This document shows positions 32,484 through 42,355 of a DNA stretch of 64,000 nt, one piece after another; position 1 is the stretch's first letter; every line of letters starts with the position of its first letter. Source of the DNA: Ruminococcaceae bacterium UBA1734 (GTDB lineage Bacteria; Bacillota; Clostridia; Oscillospirales; Acutalibacteraceae); contig DCIE01000019.1 of assembly GCA_002315765.1 (NCBI GenBank), positions 1 to 64,000 on the forward strand, in the 5' to 3' direction. Below the pieces are notes generated by a model, which saw only the letters and a program-made list of their open reading frames with translations, was not told the DNA's origin and did no database searches. The position numbers were made by a program, and so were the translations under genes.

Positions 32484-34175
32484 TTATGCATTCCTTCTCT
32501 TAACAAATACGATAATTCCGGCAATAATTGTTATAATCGGAATTAAGAACATAAAGATTACTCTGACAATATTGCTTGATGCCTCGGTAACGGAATCTGC
32601 AAAGCTTTCGTCGGTAATACTCTTGGTAACAAAAGAAATATCGCTGTTTGTTGTTCCGCAGTTGCGTTCGGCAACCTTTAAAGTAATATTTTTATTTGAA
32701 ATAGAAGCATACTCGTTATATTCAGAATTGATAAAATCAACGCTTGAGAAAACCGTTACATAACTGTTTGCTTCTTTTGTTCCGTCAACATAAGTGGTTT
32801 GTGTTGACTGGATACAGGTTGAATAACTCTTGCCCTCATATTTTCCTGCGTCTTTAAAGTCGGCGCCGGTACCCTTTGGAACGGCAATAGTGGTTTGTGG
32901 TGTAGAAATAAGAGTTGTAACCTTTCTGCTGTCTTGAGATTCAAAAGCAGCAGTCAAGGGAACATTATAACCCGTAATACACATATTCATATCGGTAGTA
33001 AGGTCGTCCTCTGACATAGGTCCGGAAACAAGGGTTGTGGGGTCTTCGGCGGCATGATAATTATCATCGGTTTCATACAAAATTCCGTCTTCAACCTCTA
33101 CGCCCCACTCCTCAAGGAAGGAATAGAAATTCTTTAGGTATCCTGCTGTAACATCGGTAAAGCAAATCAGTCCCTTGCCGAGCTTTGCATCATTATCCAA
33201 GAAATCGGACAACACCTTTATTTCGCTGCCGATAAAATCGGTGCTTGGTGCGGCAATTACAACACCGTCAAACTCATTTGAAAGTTTTGCTAAAACCTTA
33301 TCTGAAATTTCGGTAACCTCATAGTTATTATCCTCCAACAACTGCTTGTAGGTGGAGGCGGCATCACTCTTTGTATGTCCGGTTATCATGGCAACTTTAC
33401 TTGCCTTTTCACTGACAACATAAGAAATTGCTCTTGTCAGGGCATTTTCAATGTCATTTCCGGTTACATTTGCGGTGGTATAACCCATAGAAGCATAGGT
33501 GGAGTCTTCCTCGGTTGTATAAATATCGTTAAATCCTATAACCTTATGCTTTTCTACCTCGCCCTTTTGAGCCGAAACGATTATATCACCGTAGGTGATT
33601 GATTCGCCGGAATATTGCGAAGAAACCTTTGAAAACTCAGAAGACTGTGTATCAACAAAAGAAAGTTTAATCTTCTTATTATATTCGGCATATTTATTAA
33701 CAATTTTTAAGGTCTGGTTGAAATATTCGGTGGCATCGGTGGAAATATTATAACTGTTTTGCGCATAATAGCTCATATAATCGCTATATGTTTCCTCATC
33801 ACCGCAAAATGTTACCGATACATCGGTATCAACCTTTTTAATATAGTCGATATTCTCTTGGGAAAGAGAATTTTTCTTTTCGGTGGAAAAGTCGTAATCT
33901 AAAACAACTCTATTTGCCAAAGCACTTACCAAAACATTCAGCAAAATTATTCCGGCAATTACAAGTGCCGTAATTGCAACCGAATAACTGCCCTTTTTAA
34001 GAAGAAATTGGTTTTTGAGCTTTTTAACTCTTTCTTTCTTTTCCTTCTTTACTTTTTTCTCTTTAACAACCGGCTTTACTATCTCCTCAGCCACTGCCTC
34101 GGAAACTTCGTTATTGGTGGTTTCTTCTACTGCTTCGGTCTCATTTTCAGAATTTAAGTTCTTGTTTTCTTCCAT
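32484..34175 (-). CDS. GldG-like ABC accessory protein
   Basis: 563 residues. A Glu/Lys-rich cytoplasmic N-terminus (1-55), one membrane helix (about 60-85), a long extracytoplasmic region that opens with DYDFSTEKKNSLSQENIDYIKK (the segment typical of GldG), contains ITGHTKSDAASTYKQLLEDN, and a C-terminal helix (about 540-558) ending KRRNA. Such proteins assemble with GldA/GldF-type ABC components. In Bacteroidetes they are linked to gliding; in non-gliding Firmicutes the role is unknown. GGAGG precedes the ATG. Confidence 0.85.
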   Translation of the reverse strand: MEENKNLNSENETEAVEETTNNEVSEAVAEEIVKPVVKEKKVKKEKKERVKKLKNQFLLKKGSYSVAITALVIAGIILLNVLVSALANRVVLDYDFSTEKKNSLSQENIDYIKKVDTDVSVTFCGDEETYSDYMSYYAQNSYNISTDATEYFNQTLKIVNKYAEYNKKIKLSFVDTQSSEFSKVSSQYSGESITYGDIIVSAQKGEVEKHKVIGFNDIYTTEEDSTYASMGYTTANVTGNDIENALTRAISYVVSEKASKVAMITGHTKSDAASTYKQLLEDNNYEVTEISDKVLAKLSNEFDGVVIAAPSTDFIGSEIKVLSDFLDNDAKLGKGLICFTDVTAGYLKNFYSFLEEWGVEVEDGILYETDDNYHAAEDPTTLVSGPMSEDDLTTDMNMCITGYNVPLTAAFESQDSRKVTTLISTPQTTIAVPKGTGADFKDAGKYEGKSYSTCIQSTQTTYVDGTKEANSYVTVFSSVDFINSEYNEYASISNKNITLKVAERNCGTTNSDISFVTKSITDESFADSVTEASSNIVRVIFMFLIPIITIIAGIIVFVKRRNA

Positions 34176-34189
34176 TTTTCCCTACCTCC

Positions 34190-34891
34190 TTAAGACCATC
34201 TTCTCTTCTCAAGAGAACGAACACTTAAGAAAATAAATGCCGCAATAATACTTAAGAAGTAAACAATATCGGTTACATTGAAAATGCTTTCGCTGAATTT
34301 CTCGGCAGCCGAAATAAATGCTGCTTTTTCCAAAATTTTTGAAATCCAAGAAATACTTATCATACTTGCAAAGTTTGACATATAGAGTGCCAAAATATTA
34401 ATAACAAGGGTAAGAATAGCGGAAATTACCGGACTTTCGGTTAGGCAGGAAATAAACATACCGATGGCAATTAAAGCGCCGCCTAAAAGCATCATTCCGA
34501 ACAAGGAATAAATATAGGAAAAAACATTAACGCTGACCTTAACCGCAAAAACAATTTCAAAAATAACGGTTGGTGCAAACGCCAAGGCAAACACCGAAAG
34601 TGCCGCAAAAAACTTTCCTAAAACAATGGAAGAAAGCTTAACGGGAGCAGTAATTAAAACCTGGTCAACCTTTTGTCTTCTGTCTTCACTCATAAGCCTC
34701 ATAGTAAGAACAGGCAAAGTGAAAATCGAAACGGTTGACATTGCCATAACGGCGGTTTCGATACTTGGTGAGCCATAGCTGTAAAGCATGGTAAAATAAA
34801 GTCCTAAAAAGAAATAAAAGGCTGCAAGAACAATATATCCGACAGGTGTCGAAAAATATGATTTAAACTCTCTTTTAAATATTGCGTTCAT
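34190..34891 (-). CDS. ABC-2 permease, GldF-like
   Basis: 233 residues with six hydrophobic segments. The start MNAIFKREFKSYFSTPVGYIVLAAFYFFLG is characteristic of GldF/ABC-2 permeases, followed by TLPVLTMRLMSEDRRQKVDQVL. Its ATG overlaps the stop of the ATPase by one base, with AAAGGGGAGG just before it, so the two are translationally coupled. Fourteen nt separate it from the GldG-like gene. Confidence 0.88.
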   Translation of the reverse strand: MNAIFKREFKSYFSTPVGYIVLAAFYFFLGLYFTMLYSYGSPSIETAVMAMSTVSIFTLPVLTMRLMSEDRRQKVDQVLITAPVKLSSIVLGKFFAALSVFALAFAPTVIFEIVFAVKVSVNVFSYIYSLFGMMLLGGALIAIGMFISCLTESPVISAILTLVINILALYMSNFASMISISWISKILEKAAFISAAEKFSESIFNVTDIVYFLSIIAAFIFLSVRSLEKRRWS

Positions 34892-35928
34892 TATTCTTCC
34901 TCCCCTTTCTCATCTTCTACATCGCTATTTTCTACTATGGCAACTTCGGTTATTTTGTCTTCTTCGCCGTTGCTGAGCATCTTTCTTGCGGTTTCGGCAT
35001 CACATTCGGTAAGTCTTAAGAACACCTGCTCAACCGACATGGAATTGTCGCTTAAAGACAACAGGGTCTTTCCTCTTGAAACAACCCTCTCAAAAACAGC
35101 GGCTCTGATATCGGTGTCTTCTTCCGGGTCAATATGGAAATCATAAGCTCCCTGCTCTACCTTTCCGAAAGAAATAACCGATTTTACACCCTTTACCGTC
35201 TTTAAAGCTTCAAGCATATCTGCCTCATCGCACATAATTCTTGCAACCAAAGAACGGTCGCTTGAAAGTTTTTTTGCAAGATTATCAGGGGTATCGTCAG
35301 CAACTATTTCGCCACGGTTAATAATGATAAGTCTTTTACAAACCGCCTGAATTTCCGAAAGAATATGGGACGAAAGAATAATCGTATGATTTTTTCCCAG
35401 CTTTGAAATTAAATTTCTGATTTCGATAATCTGTTTTGGGTCAAGTCCTACAGTAGGCTCATCGAGAATAAGCACATCGGGATTTCCGATAAGTGCTTGA
35501 GCAAAACCGACTCTTTGACGGTAACCCTTAGACAAATTCTTAATTAAGCGGTTTTGTACGCCGTCAATTTGAATAAGTCTCAAAACCTCATCAATATGCG
35601 GCTTTTTGGGAAATTTAACCTTTTTAAGGTCATAAATAAAATTAAGATATTCCCTAACCTTCATATCGGTATAAAGGGGTGGTATTTCCGGTAAATAGCC
35701 TATTCTTTTCTTTGCTTCTTCGGGATTTTCCGTAATGTCAAACCCGTCTACGGTAACCTTTCCCTGTGTCATGGAAAGATATCCCGTCAAGATATTCATA
35801 ATTGTGGATTTTCCGGCGCCGTTAGGTCCTAAAAATCCGATAATCTCGCCCTTGTCAATATCAAAATTAACATCTTTTACAGCAAGGTGAGAACCGTATC
35901 TCTTTGAAAGTCCGGTTACATTTATCAT
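34891..35928 (-). CDS. ABC ATPase, GldA-like
   Basis: 345 residues. Walker A GPNGAGKST, signature LSKGYRQRVG, Walker B VLILDEPTVGLDP, switch histidine LSSHILSE. A C-terminal extension of about 110 residues after the ATPase core (KTVKGVKSVISFG onward) ends in an acidic tail, typical of GldA/NosF-like ATPases. First gene of a four-gene unit with permease, GldG-like and DUF4340 proteins. GGAGG lies ahead of the ATG and the promoter at 36025-36053 fits. Confidence 0.9.
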   Translation of the reverse strand: MINVTGLSKRYGSHLAVKDVNFDIDKGEIIGFLGPNGAGKSTIMNILTGYLSMTQGKVTVDGFDITENPEEAKKRIGYLPEIPPLYTDMKVREYLNFIYDLKKVKFPKKPHIDEVLRLIQIDGVQNRLIKNLSKGYRQRVGFAQALIGNPDVLILDEPTVGLDPKQIIEIRNLISKLGKNHTIILSSHILSEIQAVCKRLIIINRGEIVADDTPDNLAKKLSSDRSLVARIMCDEADMLEALKTVKGVKSVISFGKVEQGAYDFHIDPEEDTDIRAAVFERVVSRGKTLLSLSDNSMSVEQVFLRLTECDAETARKMLSNGEEDKITEVAIVENSDVEDEKGEEE

Positions 35929-36024
35929 TTAAACTCCTCCAAGCTTTTTTTACTCTACCATATTAGCAAAAAAATTAACCGCAAACTTAAACAAAGTGTT
36001 AATTTTTTACTTATAATTAAAATT

Positions 36025-36053
36025 ATTATAGCTTATTTTCATTTCTTTTACAA
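36025..36053 (-). promoter_or_regulatory. Promoter of the Gld-type ABC module
   Basis: Minus strand: TTGTAA (36053-36048), 17-bp spacer, TATAAT (36030-36025), giving a leader of about 90 nt before 35928. Confidence 0.65.
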
Positions 36054-36095
36054 CAAAAAAATGGTGTTTCGATATATTAATGTACCAAAACACCA
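36054..36095 (-). terminator. Terminator after the MFS gene
   Basis: TGGTGTTT (minus 36095-36088) pairs with AAACACCA (36069-36062), 18-nt loop with weak inner pairing, followed by T-run at 36061-36054. It would end the large carbohydrate operon just before the Gld promoter. Confidence 0.7.
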
Positions 36096-36106
36096 AAAAT
36101 TACAAG

Positions 36107-37339
36107 TTATATTCTCATTTCGGATTTTTTTATGGAGAATATTAAATAAATTCCTCCTAAAACCAATGCGGCAACCACGGTTCCCAAAAGTGCTAAAAAT
36201 ACCATCGACCAACCTGAAACATCGGCAATTCTTCCAAGCAAATAAGAACTTGCGGCGCTACCTACATAGGCGCTTCCGTTAAGTATTCCCGCCAAGGCTC
36301 CGCTACTCATTTTTTCTCTCATATTAAGCGGAAAAATGCTGACGATTACATTTGCGCAGCCGTGCAACAAAAGCTCGAGAATACCAAAAGCAAACACGGT
36401 TATTATTAAATTTTTTTGAAAAATCAAAACAATTAAATTAAATATTGCCGTACTACCCAAAAACAGCATTGACAACGGAATAATTTTCTTGATTTTTTTA
36501 TTGATAAGAACCGCTGCCGTTGCGCCGAAAATGCCAAACAAAGGCAATGTCAATGTTGTAAGTATGGAAAGGTTATCCGGCATTCCGTGTAGTTTTTTAA
36601 GAATAACCGGCACCCAAGTTTGAAGTCCGTCCTTAACAAAGTTGATTACGATGGAAAATACAATAAGTAATGCTATCGCAAACACCAAATAAACGGAAAC
36701 TTTTGATTCCGATTTCTTTTCTCCGGATTTATTAAAATTCATTCGTATGTATCCGCCGGGTTTATATACAAAAAACCATATCGCCGCAACAACAAACAAA
36801 ATAATCGAACCGATTAAAAATGTCAATTTATAATTTATCTCGGAAAGCACCGCACTCATACCGTATATTAAAAGCGTACCGAAGGATGTGGTGGTACTCA
36901 TAACCAAAACTGCGGTTTTCATAAGCTTGGCGCTGACATTTTCACTGATTACCTGCATTAGCATAGGCCAAAGAATTGATTGACATACCGCACTTATCAG
37001 CCATAAATACTTGATGAGATAAAAAGGAACACCTAAAAACACAATCAAATCCATAATTCCGGCAACTATTAACGCAAAGGAAACTATATATTTTCTCGGA
37101 TAATATTTGCATAAAACACCGTGTATTAACTGTCCCGAACCGTAAGCGATTGAAAAAAAAGTCATTACAAGTCCGGCACTGGCATGAGATACTCCGTAAT
37201 CTTCCTCAACCAATGCTATGTTTGCGCTGTAACTGTATCTGCCGAAATACACCGAAACATAAGCAAGCCAACAAACAAATATAGAAATATACTGTGCTGT
37301 TTCCGACTTGTTTTTTAACTTTTTTTCTCCCACAAACAT
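36107..37339 (-). CDS. MFS transporter, organophosphate-antiporter-like
   Basis: 410 residues, 12 hydrophobic segments. The first-helix region YVSVYFGRYSYSANIALVEEDYGVS and the following GLVMTFFSIAYGSGQLIHG resemble the GlpT/UhpT (OPA) branch of the major facilitator superfamily, although a different sugar or acid is possible. The ATG at 37339 follows AAGGGGAGA; a GTG at 37352-37354 that overlaps the preceding stop is an alternative. Last gene of the carbohydrate operon, so it probably carries a product or substrate of the glycosidases. Confidence 0.85.
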   Translation of the reverse strand: MFVGEKKLKNKSETAQYISIFVCWLAYVSVYFGRYSYSANIALVEEDYGVSHASAGLVMTFFSIAYGSGQLIHGVLCKYYPRKYIVSFALIVAGIMDLIVFLGVPFYLIKYLWLISAVCQSILWPMLMQVISENVSAKLMKTAVLVMSTTTSFGTLLIYGMSAVLSEINYKLTFLIGSIILFVVAAIWFFVYKPGGYIRMNFNKSGEKKSESKVSVYLVFAIALLIVFSIVINFVKDGLQTWVPVILKKLHGMPDNLSILTTLTLPLFGIFGATAAVLINKKIKKIIPLSMLFLGSTAIFNLIVLIFQKNLIITVFAFGILELLLHGCANVIVSIFPLNMREKMSSGALAGILNGSAYVGSAASSYLLGRIADVSGWSMVFLALLGTVVAALVLGGIYLIFSIKKSEMRI

Positions 37340-37353
37340 TCTCCCCTTAATCA

Positions 37354-40179
37354 CTAAGAAAGCGGTTTTATTTTAAAAGAAAAGTCAATTTCCTTCTCGT
37401 CTAAACGGTATTTATCGGAAAGCTTCGGTCCGCAAGAATTAGAACCAATGCCCGAAACCTTATAATCAATTCTTAAATGGACCTTATTGTCTGATTTTAG
37501 TTCATCCGTATGTTTCGACCTATAAATTTCCGCTATGGAATAATTTGAAACATTAAAATTAAAATCCTTTTTAGAACTGAAAACAAATTCGCCTATTTTT
37601 AATTCGTTGGTGCAACTATGATTTCCGTGTTCTTGAGGTCGAACATAATTCACATATTCCCTATCCGAATTGCTTTCATAAAAATCAATCATACTTGCGT
37701 GGTGCATATCAACATAACTTTCGTACGGACCCATACCGAAATACTTAAAGTCCTTCGAAGTGCCCACCAAGGGGAATTCAAATCCCAATCTCGGCAGGAA
37801 GAAAGCCCTATCACGCACATTTCCGAAAAGATTAACCTCAACCGTTCCGTCTTCCGATACGGTTACTCTTGTAGTATATCTAAACACCGGAACTCTTGAA
37901 ACTCCGGCAAGAGAAGCGCTGACTACAATATCTCCGTCAACCAATTCGCAATTATACACCTTTGTAAATGCGCTGTCAAGATTTTCTCCTTCCCAAATAT
38001 TAATATTTGCCCATTTTTGTATACTGTTTCTGTCATTATCGGTGGGTGCTCTAAAGGCTGTAACCTGAGTTTTGCCCGAAAGTTGCTCTTTTCCGTTTAC
38101 AATCATACTTGTAAATCCGCCGTAATGCTTTGAAAATGTATATGAAAAATTATTTCCTTCGGCAAAAATATTTAATTTGTCCTCGGTGAACTGCACTTTT
38201 TCGCATTTTTCTTCTTGATTTATCAGTGAAAACGGTAATTTGTGTTGAACATTAGCAACTTTTTTTCCGTCTTTAAAAAGGAAAACATTAAGATATGCTC
38301 CGTTTTTACATTTTGTTTGCTCATAATCTATGTTTATATCCACCGTGTTATGAGGAGCTAAGTCAATGGATTTTGTTTCCTTTTTTATAACACTGCCGTC
38401 AACCTTTATTTCATATTTAAACTCATATTCGTCAAGGTTTGTAAAATCAAGTCGATTATATACCGACAAAACATTGTTTTTGTATTTAGTTATAATGGGC
38501 TGAAAAGCGGCTTTTGCTTCTAAAGAACCCGACTTAAACGAACGGTCGGCAAAAACAAGTCCATCGCAACAGAAGTTGCCGTCATTTGTAAGCTCACCTT
38601 CAAAGTCGCCGCCGTATTTTTCCACACCGTCAACCGTAACAACATGGTCGGCCCATTCCCATATACATCCGCCGATTATCTTTGGATATTTGTCAAAAAT
38701 TTCCTGATAATCCCAAACATCTCCGGGGCCGTTTCCCATAGCATGAGCATATTCGCAAAGGAAAACCGGTCTGTTTATATCGTTAGACTTTGCGGCATCC
38801 TCAAGATCGGAAAAGGAAAGGTACATCATAGAATAGACATCGGAGTTATGGAATTGTCCCTTCCTGCAAGCATCTTCACAATGAATAAGTCTTGTGTCGT
38901 CCCTGCCTTTTGTCCAATTAATCATTTTAACATGGTTTGTACCGTGTGCAGATTCGTTGCCCGTTGACCACATAATCACAGAACAGTTATTCTTAAATGT
39001 TTCAACCATTCTTTCCATACGGTCAATATGCTCATTAGCCCATTCAGGTCTTGAACAGGGCCAATCGTTAGAAGAAACATCGTAGCCGTTTCCTCCGGCG
39101 GTTCTTCTTGCAAATCCGTGGGTTTCCATATCGGTTTCGCAAATCACATAAAAGCCTATTTCATCACACATTTGGATGAATTTCGGTGTCGGCGGATAGT
39201 GGGAAGTCCTAATACAATTAATATTAAGCTCTTTCATTAACAAAAGGTCTTTTCTCAATTCCTCATCACTTTGATACCAACCGCGGAATTTGCTTGTATC
39301 GTGGTGGTTTACACCGTGAAGCTTAACCGAAACTCCGTTTATTAACAACTCGTATTTGTCGCTGATTTTTATATCACGAAGTCCCACATTGAAATTAATA
39401 ATTTCCCCTGCTCTTGTTAATTCCACACGATATAGGAATGGCTTTTCGGCGTTCCAAAAAATCGGATTTTCGGGTTTGTAATTAAACTCGTTTTCCATTC
39501 CGGCGGATACTAAAACCTTTTCTCCGTCATAAACCTTAACCTTTGCAGTGCCCTCAAGCTTAACATTAATGCCATCCATATTAGGGATTATTGTTACATC
39601 TCTGATATGGTTTTTAGGTCTTTGCAAAATATAAACATCTCGGAAAATTCCGTTATGTCTAAAGGAATCTTGGTCTTCAAGATAACTTCCGCAACACCAT
39701 TTTAAAACCTTGACAACAATTTCGTTTTCGCCCTCTTTGATATATTTTGTAATATCAAAAACTGCTCTTAAACGAGAGCCTTGTGTAAATCCCACTTCGT
39801 TACCGTTTACCGAAAGAAATGCACAGGACGATACTCCTTCAAGGCAAAAATATACCCTTCCCCATTTTTCCTCAAGATTAAAGATACGGCGATAAACTCC
39901 GCAGGGATTATCATCAGGAACATAGGGTAAATCGCAAGGATAAGGATAATTAATATTAGAATAATTAGGACAGTCATAGCCTTCAATTTGCCAACAAGAC
40001 GGAACCGGAATTTTATCCCATTCTTCTATTTTTTCAGGCACATCAATATCTCTGTTAAAATATGCAAAATCCCACTCTCCGTTTAGCAAATGGTATTCGG
40101 ATTTTCCTTGTGGTATATAATAAGATATCGCCTTTTCCCTATTATCGCTTGTCTTTTGCGGGTTTTCATAAATTCGCAT
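37354..40179 (-). CDS. Beta-galactosidase, glycoside hydrolase family 2 (LacZ type)
   Basis: 941 residues. N-terminal sugar-binding jelly roll (VPSCWQIEGYDCPNYSN), immunoglobulin-like domain, TIM barrel and a C-terminal beta-sandwich. Acid/base glutamate E409 in WSTGNESAHG, nucleophile E476 in FLCEYAHAMGN, plus HGVNHHD and CIRTSHYPP. No signal peptide, so it is cytoplasmic and needs imported oligosaccharides. GAGGAG sets the ATG at 40179, 11 nt after the GH3 stop. Terminal domains ending FGMGPYESYVDMHHAS are LacZ-like. It cleaves terminal beta-galactosides. Confidence 0.95.
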   Translation of the reverse strand: MRIYENPQKTSDNREKAISYYIPQGKSEYHLLNGEWDFAYFNRDIDVPEKIEEWDKIPVPSCWQIEGYDCPNYSNINYPYPCDLPYVPDDNPCGVYRRIFNLEEKWGRVYFCLEGVSSCAFLSVNGNEVGFTQGSRLRAVFDITKYIKEGENEIVVKVLKWCCGSYLEDQDSFRHNGIFRDVYILQRPKNHIRDVTIIPNMDGINVKLEGTAKVKVYDGEKVLVSAGMENEFNYKPENPIFWNAEKPFLYRVELTRAGEIINFNVGLRDIKISDKYELLINGVSVKLHGVNHHDTSKFRGWYQSDEELRKDLLLMKELNINCIRTSHYPPTPKFIQMCDEIGFYVICETDMETHGFARRTAGGNGYDVSSNDWPCSRPEWANEHIDRMERMVETFKNNCSVIMWSTGNESAHGTNHVKMINWTKGRDDTRLIHCEDACRKGQFHNSDVYSMMYLSFSDLEDAAKSNDINRPVFLCEYAHAMGNGPGDVWDYQEIFDKYPKIIGGCIWEWADHVVTVDGVEKYGGDFEGELTNDGNFCCDGLVFADRSFKSGSLEAKAAFQPIITKYKNNVLSVYNRLDFTNLDEYEFKYEIKVDGSVIKKETKSIDLAPHNTVDINIDYEQTKCKNGAYLNVFLFKDGKKVANVQHKLPFSLINQEEKCEKVQFTEDKLNIFAEGNNFSYTFSKHYGGFTSMIVNGKEQLSGKTQVTAFRAPTDNDRNSIQKWANINIWEGENLDSAFTKVYNCELVDGDIVVSASLAGVSRVPVFRYTTRVTVSEDGTVEVNLFGNVRDRAFFLPRLGFEFPLVGTSKDFKYFGMGPYESYVDMHHASMIDFYESNSDREYVNYVRPQEHGNHSCTNELKIGEFVFSSKKDFNFNVSNYSIAEIYRSKHTDELKSDNKVHLRIDYKVSGIGSNSCGPKLSDKYRLDEKEIDFSFKIKPLS

Positions 40180-40190
40180 AGTCCTGCTCC

Positions 40191-42341
40191 TCAAATTATT
40201 TTTATCGTTATGCTTCTGTTTGTCAAACTGTTTTTGCCAATATATACCGAAAACTCTCCCGGCTCTACCGTATATTCACCGTTTGAAAGATAGAAACCCA
40301 GTTCTTCATATCCAAGTTCAAATTTCACAGAAACCTTTTCGCCCTTATTAATTAAAATTTTCTTAAATCCCTTTAGTTCTTTTATCGGTCTCATCATTGA
40401 AGCAACTTTATCGTTAATATAAAGTTGTACCGTTTCTTTTGAATTGTATTCACCTATATTTTCCACATCAACGGATAAAATAAACTTCTTTCCGTTCTTG
40501 ATATTATCCACCGATAATTGCGGATTATCACACCTAATATCAGAATACCTGAATTCAGTATAAGAAAGTCCGTACCCAAAAGGATAATACGGCGTTGCCA
40601 AACTGTCAACATAACAATCTCCGGCATTTTCACCGTAATAGCAATTAACCGGTCTTCCGCTTGAGGTTACATTATAATAAAGCGGTATGTGGGTTGCTTT
40701 TCTAACAGCGGTCATAGGCATTCTTCCCGAAGGAACGCAATCACCGTAAATAATATTTGCCACCGCATCGGCACACATATTTCCGCCGTGCCATGCTAAT
40801 ATAAGTGCATCAAAATTATCAGCAATCCCCTGCATCTCAATAGGTCTGCCGCAAAACAGCACTCCAACGGTTTTTTTGCCTGTTTGCTTTGCCTTTTTTA
40901 TAAGCATTTTTTGGTCGTCCGTAAGAGAAATGTCGGAAACGGCCCTATGTTCTCCGGTTGCCGTCCAGGATTCGCCCAAGCAAAGCACAACAACATCCGA
41001 TTCAAACATACATCTAACCGAGCTGTCCCAACCAAGGCCTACTCCTGTAATACCCTCAATTTTTCCCGGAGCTTTTTCCCTCATTGCCTCGTAAATATTA
41101 CGGGTTTCCGACTCTTTTCCGTCAAGAGTCCAACTACCCAAAAGGCTTCTTCTTTCGTGAACAAATGGACCTACAAGACCTACTTTTTTGTCCTTCTTAA
41201 GAGGCAAAAGTCCGTTGTCGTTCTTCAAAAGCACTATAGATTCTTCTGCCATTTTAAGAGCATCTTCAAAATGAGAAATCCTGTTGATTTCCTTTTTTTC
41301 GCAATAAGGGTTATCAAATAATCCTTTCTTGAATTTAACATAAAGCACTCGTCTGACAGCAGTATCAATTATATCTTCGGATATTCTTTTTTCTTTAACC
41401 GATTTTTCAAGGTTGTTTAAATATACACTGTCGTGCATATCCATATCAAGACCCGCCGAAAGCGACATATCGGCACAGTCCTCCTCATCTTGAGCCACAC
41501 CCTGCTTTTTAAGTTGGGAAACCGCATCATAATCGGATACCACAAAACCCATAAATCCAAGTTTGTTTCTTAAAATTTCGGTTAAATAATACCTGCTTGA
41601 AGTAACCGGCTGACCGCTGACATCGTTAAAAGACGACATAACTGTTAATGCTCCGGCATCAACAGCACCTTTAAATGCCGGTAAATAGTAATTAAACAAA
41701 CTATAATCGGTTATTTCGGTTCTATGATAATCTCTACCGCCTTCAGAAGCGCCGTATCCGATATAATGTTTGGCACAGGCAAGAATTTTGTCCTTATCCG
41801 AAACATTGTTTCCCTGCAGTCCTCTGACTGCGGCTACGGCAACACGAGCCCCTAAATAAGGGTCTTCTCCCGGTCCCTCTATAATTCTGCCCCATCTTGG
41901 GTCCCTTGCTAAATCAAGCATGGGTGTAAATGTCCAATGAATAGAATCGTTGGAAGCTTCCTTTGCAATATCCATAAAGGATTTTTCTATTAATTCCTCA
42001 TTAAAAGATGCCGTCATGGCAAGAGGTATGGGAAAAACCGTATTATGTCCGTGAATTACATCACGACCAAAAAGAATAGGTATGCCATTGGGGCTTTCTT
42101 CTACCGCTATTCTTTGGAGTTTATTATAAAACTCCACATTAATGGCACCTTGAGCATCATTACCGGCAGTGGCTCCGCAAGACATAAGAATAGAACCCAC
42201 TTCGCCTTTTCTCACCATATCTTTAAATTCTTCTATTTTATCGGCTGTGGGAGTTTCGGGCTGATTTAACTGTCCGATTTTTTCCCTTAGCGTCATTTTG
42301 CTTAATAATTCGTCAATCTTTTTTTGAATGTCTTTTTCCAT
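40191..42341 (-). CDS. Beta-glucosidase-like enzyme, glycoside hydrolase family 3
   Basis: 716 residues. N-terminal TIM barrel with PILFGRDVIHGHNTVFPIPL, DPRWGRIIEGPGEDPYL and KHYIGYGASEGGRDY; nucleophile D270 in VVSDYDAV. Then the alpha/beta sandwich and a C-terminal fibronectin III-like domain (VDVENIGEYNSKETVQLYI). The BglX-type layout suggests cleavage of beta-glucosides or beta-xylosides. No signal peptide. AAGGTG precedes the ATG; it lies 14 nt after the isomerase gene and 11 nt before the beta-galactosidase. Confidence 0.94.
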   Translation of the reverse strand: MEKDIQKKIDELLSKMTLREKIGQLNQPETPTADKIEEFKDMVRKGEVGSILMSCGATAGNDAQGAINVEFYNKLQRIAVEESPNGIPILFGRDVIHGHNTVFPIPLAMTASFNEELIEKSFMDIAKEASNDSIHWTFTPMLDLARDPRWGRIIEGPGEDPYLGARVAVAAVRGLQGNNVSDKDKILACAKHYIGYGASEGGRDYHRTEITDYSLFNYYLPAFKGAVDAGALTVMSSFNDVSGQPVTSSRYYLTEILRNKLGFMGFVVSDYDAVSQLKKQGVAQDEEDCADMSLSAGLDMDMHDSVYLNNLEKSVKEKRISEDIIDTAVRRVLYVKFKKGLFDNPYCEKKEINRISHFEDALKMAEESIVLLKNDNGLLPLKKDKKVGLVGPFVHERRSLLGSWTLDGKESETRNIYEAMREKAPGKIEGITGVGLGWDSSVRCMFESDVVVLCLGESWTATGEHRAVSDISLTDDQKMLIKKAKQTGKKTVGVLFCGRPIEMQGIADNFDALILAWHGGNMCADAVANIIYGDCVPSGRMPMTAVRKATHIPLYYNVTSSGRPVNCYYGENAGDCYVDSLATPYYPFGYGLSYTEFRYSDIRCDNPQLSVDNIKNGKKFILSVDVENIGEYNSKETVQLYINDKVASMMRPIKELKGFKKILINKGEKVSVKFELGYEELGFYLSNGEYTVEPGEFSVYIGKNSLTNRSITIKII

Positions 42342-42355
42342 AACGCACCTTAAAA

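Noticed and set aside
34015..34236. Serine/phenylalanine-rich plus-strand frame
   Set aside because: It mirrors the Lys/Glu-rich N-terminus of the GldG-like protein and lacks a ribosome binding site.
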